Shown: positions 50,051 through 50,412 of the stretch, piece after piece
How the letters are laid out: the number at the start of each line of letters is the position of its first letter
Numbering within the stretch: the stretch's first letter is position 1
Assembly (NCBI RefSeq): GCF_900107755.1
Contig: NZ_FNQR01000027.1
Location: 1 to 50,412, forward strand
Origin: Thalassobacillus cyri
GTDB taxonomy: Bacteria > Bacillota > Bacilli > Bacillales > Halobacillaceae
DNA: 50,412 bases
Reading direction: 5' to 3'
Translations under genes and position numbers: made by a program
Notes under the pieces: generated by a model
Database searches by the model: none
The model's input: the letters and a program-made list of their open reading frames with translations, nothing else
What the model was told of the DNA's origin: nothing

Positions 50051-50187
50051 GTTTACACCCATTTATCTGAGGTGTTGATGTTGGTGCGGAACGCGCAGAA
50101 CGAAGGATGAGAAACGTAACTAAGCCAGCTTTTTAATACTGAAAGTAATCTTAAATAATCAGAATTAATTTATATTTTAATTTCCCC

Positions 50188-50216
50188 TTGATTGATTTCT
50201 AGAACCATGATAAATT
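50188..50216 (+). promoter_or_regulatory. Possible rrn P1 promoter
   Basis: TTGATT, 17 bases, TAAATT, 87 bases upstream of the stronger rRNA promoter; tandem promoters are usual for Bacillus rRNA operons. 50051-50187 shows no gene. Confidence 0.4.
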
Positions 50217-50274
50217 ATTAAACGTTGCGTTAAGAGAGAAAGCAACCAAGCCAAAAAATATTCACGAAAAGTTG

Positions 50275-50303
50275 TTGACTTTAAAACAACTACATGATAT
50301 ATT
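50275..50303 (+). promoter_or_regulatory. rRNA operon promoter
   Basis: TTGACT, 17 bases, TATATT, in front of a typical rRNA leader. Confidence 0.85.
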
Positions 50304-50412
50304 TATTAAGTCGCCAATTTGAGCGGCAAAACAATTTGATCTTTGAAAACTGAACGAACCAACCAGTACGTCAAATTAATTTCTTCATTATATGAGGAAA
50401 TAAAACAACGCA
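50304..50412 (+). other. rRNA operon leader (16S itself lies beyond the window)
   Basis: Contains GATCTTTGAAAACTGAAC (50339-50356), the block found upstream of 16S genes in Bacillus rRNA operons, after a short hairpin (CGCCAATTTGAGCGGC region). The window ends before the 16S gene. Confidence 0.8.

Overview
This is a stretch of the origin-proximal core chromosome of an endospore-forming, low-GC Bacillaceae bacterium. It runs from the end of one rRNA operon (5S rRNA at 84-198) to the promoter and leader of the next (from about 50188). Gene order closely follows the Bacillus subtilis csfB-to-lysS block. Protein similarity recalled from memory points to a Bacillus relative of the Halobacillus/Virgibacillus kind rather than B. 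subtilis itself; the genus is not proven by the sequence.

Layout: (1) 380-7882: csfB, a PLP decarboxylase-like gene (yaaO), tmk, darA, yaaR, holB, ricT, yabA, trmN6, yazA and rsmI, covering DNA replication, c-di-AMP sensing and RNA modification. (2) 8016-8775: abrB on the minus strand with a consensus promoter and tandem Spo0A boxes, divergent from metS. (3) 8776-18952: metS, tatD, yabE, rnmV, rsmA, yabG, veg, sspF, ispE, purR and spoVG. (4) 19163-27846: glmU, prs, ctc, pth, fin, mfd and spoVT. (5) 28012-33916: a MurJ/SpoVB-like flippase, mazG, rqcP, then an 840-base repeat-filled gap, then yabP, yabQ, divIC and yabR. (6) 34182-34360: tRNA-Met and tRNA-Glu on the minus strand with their own promoter and terminator. 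(7) 34656-45932: spoIIE, yabS, yabT, tilS, hprT, ftsH, coaX, hslO and cysK. (8) 46275-50000: folP, folB, folK, yazB, a collapsed dusB pseudogene and lysS.

Sporulation regulation is readable in the DNA. I found near-consensus promoters for sigma-F (csfB, fin, yabS), sigma-G (spoVT), sigma-K (yabG), sigma-H (spoVG) and Spo0A/sigma-A with a 21-bp spacer (spoIIE), plus Spo0A boxes over abrB and a sigma-B-like site before ctc. Many vegetative genes have sigma-A promoters with 17-bp spacers.

I found no prophage, transposase, CRISPR array, defence island or biosynthetic cluster, and no candidate for a wholly new system. The unusual content is in the gaps: a dusB gene reduced to its first and last codons, a four-copy dispersed hairpin repeat, two copies of a GC-richer bounded repeat, a lysS promoter sitting directly in front of a terminator, exclusive hairpins after cysK, and extra Spo0A boxes in the metS leader. 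Compared with my recollection of B. subtilis, xpaC/yaaN, ridA (yabJ), ppiC-like yacD and pabB-pabA-pabC are missing from their usual places.
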